From positions 16,907 through 80,906 of the forward strand of contig NZ_SNWE01000021.1 of assembly GCF_004362395.1 (NCBI RefSeq): a DNA stretch of 64,000 nt, in the 5' to 3' direction. The number at the start of each line of letters is the position of its first letter. Positions within the stretch are counted from its first letter, which is position 1. Below are positions 62,447 to 64,000 of the stretch, in pieces. A program made the translations under genes and the position numbers. Source of the DNA: Salegentibacter sp. 24 (GTDB lineage: Bacteria; Bacteroidota; Bacteroidia; Flavobacteriales; Flavobacteriaceae). Below the pieces are notes generated by a model, which did not search any database, was not told the origin of the DNA, and saw nothing but the letters and a program-made list of their open reading frames with translations.

Positions 62447-63652
62447 TTACTGCAACAATAATTCACTGGCTTCATCCAGTATGGCAGTATCCAGCTCTTT
62501 TAAATAAGCTTTGGTGGTTTTTACATCCTGATGGCCTAAAGATTCACTTATTATATCGGTTCCTGCCCCTTTTTGTTTTAAGCAGTTGGCGAAGCTATGT
62601 CTGGCAACATAACTAGTAAGGGGTTTATCAATTCCGGCAAGAATTGCTAATTCCTTTAAATCCTTATTAAACTTGCTCAGGGTTTTTCTTTTTCTATCAT
62701 TTAATTGAGTGGGGGTGAGGTTTTCCCTAAGGAGTATTGGAAAAATATATGGTCTTTTATTTTTACGGTAATAGTCAAGTATTTCTTTTACCGGGGGCAT
62801 AATTTTTATGATGAAATTTCCTTTGGTTTTGGATCGCGTGTAATGAATTCTGTCGCCGGAAACATTACTCCACTTGAGTCTCATCATATCGGCGAAATTC
62901 ATTCCTCTGGTATAAAAGCTAAAAATAAAATAATTTCTACTGTTGATTAAATGAGGTTTATCACTCAAATCTAGATTTTGAAGGTTATGAACTTCTTCAA
63001 TGTTTAGAGCTTTTTTAATTGCTTTGCCTTTTAGTTTCGAAATTTTATAGTGTTTAAAAGGGTAAAGTTTTTCGTCTATTATACCTCTTTTTATTGCCAC
63101 GTTGAAAATAGCCCGTATAGCCCTCATTTTAACCCCAATACCTCCTCCGGTTCCGCCTTTATTGCGAAGGTGTACTTCATATTTATCTAAAAAGGTAGGG
63201 GTCACTTCGTAGAAATGTAAAGATTTTTGTTTCACGAATCTTTGTACCGAATTTTTAGTGTGGTGATAAATGGCTGCATTGCTCATTCTCCCTGCTTCTT
63301 TAAATTCATCAATTTGCTCTTGCCAAAATGCGAATATATTTGAAGCTTCAGGATTTGATTGTGTTCTAAATTTTCTTTCAAAATCATTTAGGCTATAGAA
63401 ATCCTGGTTCATTTCCAGTTCACTTATGACTTCTAAAGCACGATCTTCAAATTTTCCTATTAATCGATTAGACTTAATTTGTTGGGTAAATTTCTTATTA
63501 AAGCGTCCTAATTTAGAATCCCATTCATTTAAATTAGCTTCGAATGGAGTACTGAAGAATTTAGATTTACGATCTTTGGTAACCCTTAAAAGAACTGGGT
63601 ATTTTCCATTTTTTAGTGCAGTTTTACGGAGGGTAGTTTTTATGGAAGCCAT
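62447..63652 (-). CDS. int: tyrosine-type site-specific integrase of the island
   Basis: About 401 residues from ATG 63652 (MASIKTTLRKTALKNGKYPV, the usual start of Bacteroidetes integrases; the frame is open to 63676). An Arm-type N-terminal domain and SAM-like core-binding domain (~100-200) precede the catalytic domain. The active-site residues are visible: the first Arg in FYTRGMNFADMMRLKW, ARHSFANCLKQKG (HxxR), LGHQDVKTT (His) and the nucleophile in KAYLKELD. It reads inward from attR and should catalyse integration at the tRNA 44-bp site. Confidence 0.95.
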   Translation of the reverse strand: MASIKTTLRKTALKNGKYPVLLRVTKDRKSKFFSTPFEANLNEWDSKLGRFNKKFTQQIKSNRLIGKFEDRALEVISELEMNQDFYSLNDFERKFRTQSNPEASNIFAFWQEQIDEFKEAGRMSNAAIYHHTKNSVQRFVKQKSLHFYEVTPTFLDKYEVHLRNKGGTGGGIGVKMRAIRAIFNVAIKRGIIDEKLYPFKHYKISKLKGKAIKKALNIEEVHNLQNLDLSDKPHLINSRNYFIFSFYTRGMNFADMMRLKWSNVSGDRIHYTRSKTKGNFIIKIMPPVKEILDYYRKNKRPYIFPILLRENLTPTQLNDRKRKTLSKFNKDLKELAILAGIDKPLTSYVARHSFANCLKQKGAGTDIISESLGHQDVKTTKAYLKELDTAILDEASELLLQ

Positions 63653-63683
63653 AGTTTTATTTTTAGATTTCCGCAAATTTTAT

Positions 63684-63702
63684 GTACAACATATGTACAA
63701 CA
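63684..63702. repeat. arm-type site candidate at the right end
   Basis: Second copy of GTACAACA-TAT-GTACAACA, identical to 27634-27652, located 31 bp upstream of the integrase start and 114 bp inside attR. Binding here could also autoregulate int. Confidence 0.6.
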
Positions 63703-63816
63703 AATTGACAAATAAAGGTAATTTAAAGAAACTAAAATAAAAATTATATTTCATAAAACATTGAAAATCAGTTAAATGAAAACAAATGAAAGTTACGGGT
63801 AGGCTATTTCCGACTT

Positions 63817-63860
63817 CTCATAATCAAGGGGTCCCTGGTTCGAGCCCAGGTGGGACCACC
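63817..63860. repeat. attR: 44-bp direct repeat of the tRNA 3' half
   Basis: Identical to 27541-27584. The 5' half of the tRNA is absent here, so this copy is not a functional tRNA and marks the right boundary of the island. Confidence 0.95.
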
Positions 63861-63870
63861 GATAAACAAA

Positions 63871-63904
63871 GGCTTCACGAGGTTTTACCTGTGAAGCCTT
63901 TTTT
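63871..63904 (+). terminator. intrinsic terminator just outside attR
   Basis: Stem GGCTTCAC / GTGAAGCC with a 12-nt loop, followed by TTTTTT. Before integration this was probably the native terminator of the tRNA gene. It is followed after CATT by a group II intron start. Confidence 0.85.
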
Positions 63905-63908
63905 CATT

Positions 63909-64000
63909 GTGTGCCGTGCATGGCGTATAACTCGACGGTGAAAGTCCGTTATGAGGGTTTATAGCTACCTATCATTAGCTAAGAGCAAGGGTGTCCACCG
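63909..64000 (+). mobile_element. 5' end of a group II intron (continues past the window)
   Basis: Begins GTGTGCCGTGCATGGCGTAT, matching the conserved GUGYG intron start. It contains the domain I block CTCGACGGTGAAAGTCCGTT and, near the window end, AGAGCAAGGGTGTCCACCG, sequences typical of Bacteroidetes group II introns. It starts right after a terminator hairpin. No maturase gene is visible because the window ends; a relic with the same start is at 35249. Confidence 0.75.

Larger units (their letters stand above)
27541..63860. mobile_element. integrative and mobilizable genomic island inserted in the tRNA gene
   Basis: Bounded by a perfect 44-bp direct repeat (27541-27584 and 63817-63860) made of the anticodon-loop-to-3'-end part of the tRNA. 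A tyrosine integrase reads inward from the right end. Inside are primase/helicase genes, MobC, a relaxase, several toxin-antitoxin and defence genes, IS remnants and two sigma factors. No type IV secretion genes are present, so it would depend on a helper conjugation system. Excision would restore one tRNA copy followed by the sequence at 63861. Confidence 0.93.

Noticed and set aside
63817..63860. Second tRNA gene at the right end
   Set aside because: Only the 3' half is present; the D arm and the 5' side of the acceptor and anticodon stems are absent. It is attR.

Overview
The window is Flavobacteriia-type Bacteroidetes chromosome. It is AT-rich, its promoters use a TAnnTTTG -7 box, Shine-Dalgarno sequences are weak, and the marker families (TonB-dependent receptors, DUF6909, DUF6341/DUF6427, the NagB-LmbE fusion, GH3-beta-lactamase fusions) are typical of relatives of Gramella or Salegentibacter. 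I cannot name the species from the sequence.

Positions 1-27508 look like ordinary core chromosome. They hold an M23 peptidase end, a GH3-type adenylating enzyme, DUF6909, a nucleotide-sugar block (rfbC, rfbD, a UDP-glucuronate decarboxylase-like enzyme, GT2), a PaaK-like ligase, purD, DUF6341/DUF6427, an orphan adenine methylase, DUF4254/GT9, and an amino-sugar/cell-wall recycling group (amidase, NagB-LmbE, ROK regulator, GH3-serine hydrolase). An outer-membrane barrel, dusB, a LolE-like permease, rbfA and a methylmalonyl-CoA epimerase follow.

Positions 27541-63860 form one integrated mobilizable island of about 36.3 kb. It sits in the 3' half of a CAT-anticodon tRNA gene, and the last 44 bp of that gene are repeated exactly at the far end next to a tyrosine integrase. 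Cargo, left to right: a siderophore-type TonB receptor with a PepSY reductase-like protein; AraC regulator, aldehyde dehydrogenase and YqhA; IS and group II intron relics; a lipoprotein; a Fic protein with two palindromic operators; a replication/mobilization module (HTH, primase-helicase, primase, MobC, relaxase); a SigZ-like sigma factor with a 38-aa cysteine-rich metallothionein-like protein; and a RhuM-Fic protein. After the sigma/dCas12f locus come HigBA, a KAP-type NTPase, a type I restriction system carrying DUF4145 and TIR genes, an IS3 element, a candidate toxin-antitoxin-chaperone operon and the integrase. A group II intron 5' end begins just outside the island and runs off the window.

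The most interesting locus is 45300-47912. An ECF-like sigma factor (260 aa, with an additional C-terminal HTH) lies 2 bp upstream of a 366-aa Cas12f/TnpB-like protein. That protein keeps the RNA/DNA-binding framework and parts of RuvC but stops before the zinc ribbon and RuvC-III, and it lacks recognisable RuvC-I and RuvC-II acids. Immediately downstream on the same strand are two nearly identical ~98-nt structured repeats, each followed by unlike sequence, plus a decayed third. This is the arrangement expected of a nuclease-dead Cas12f-sigma system for RNA-guided transcription, with a small tandem guide-RNA array. The targets are not identified within the window.
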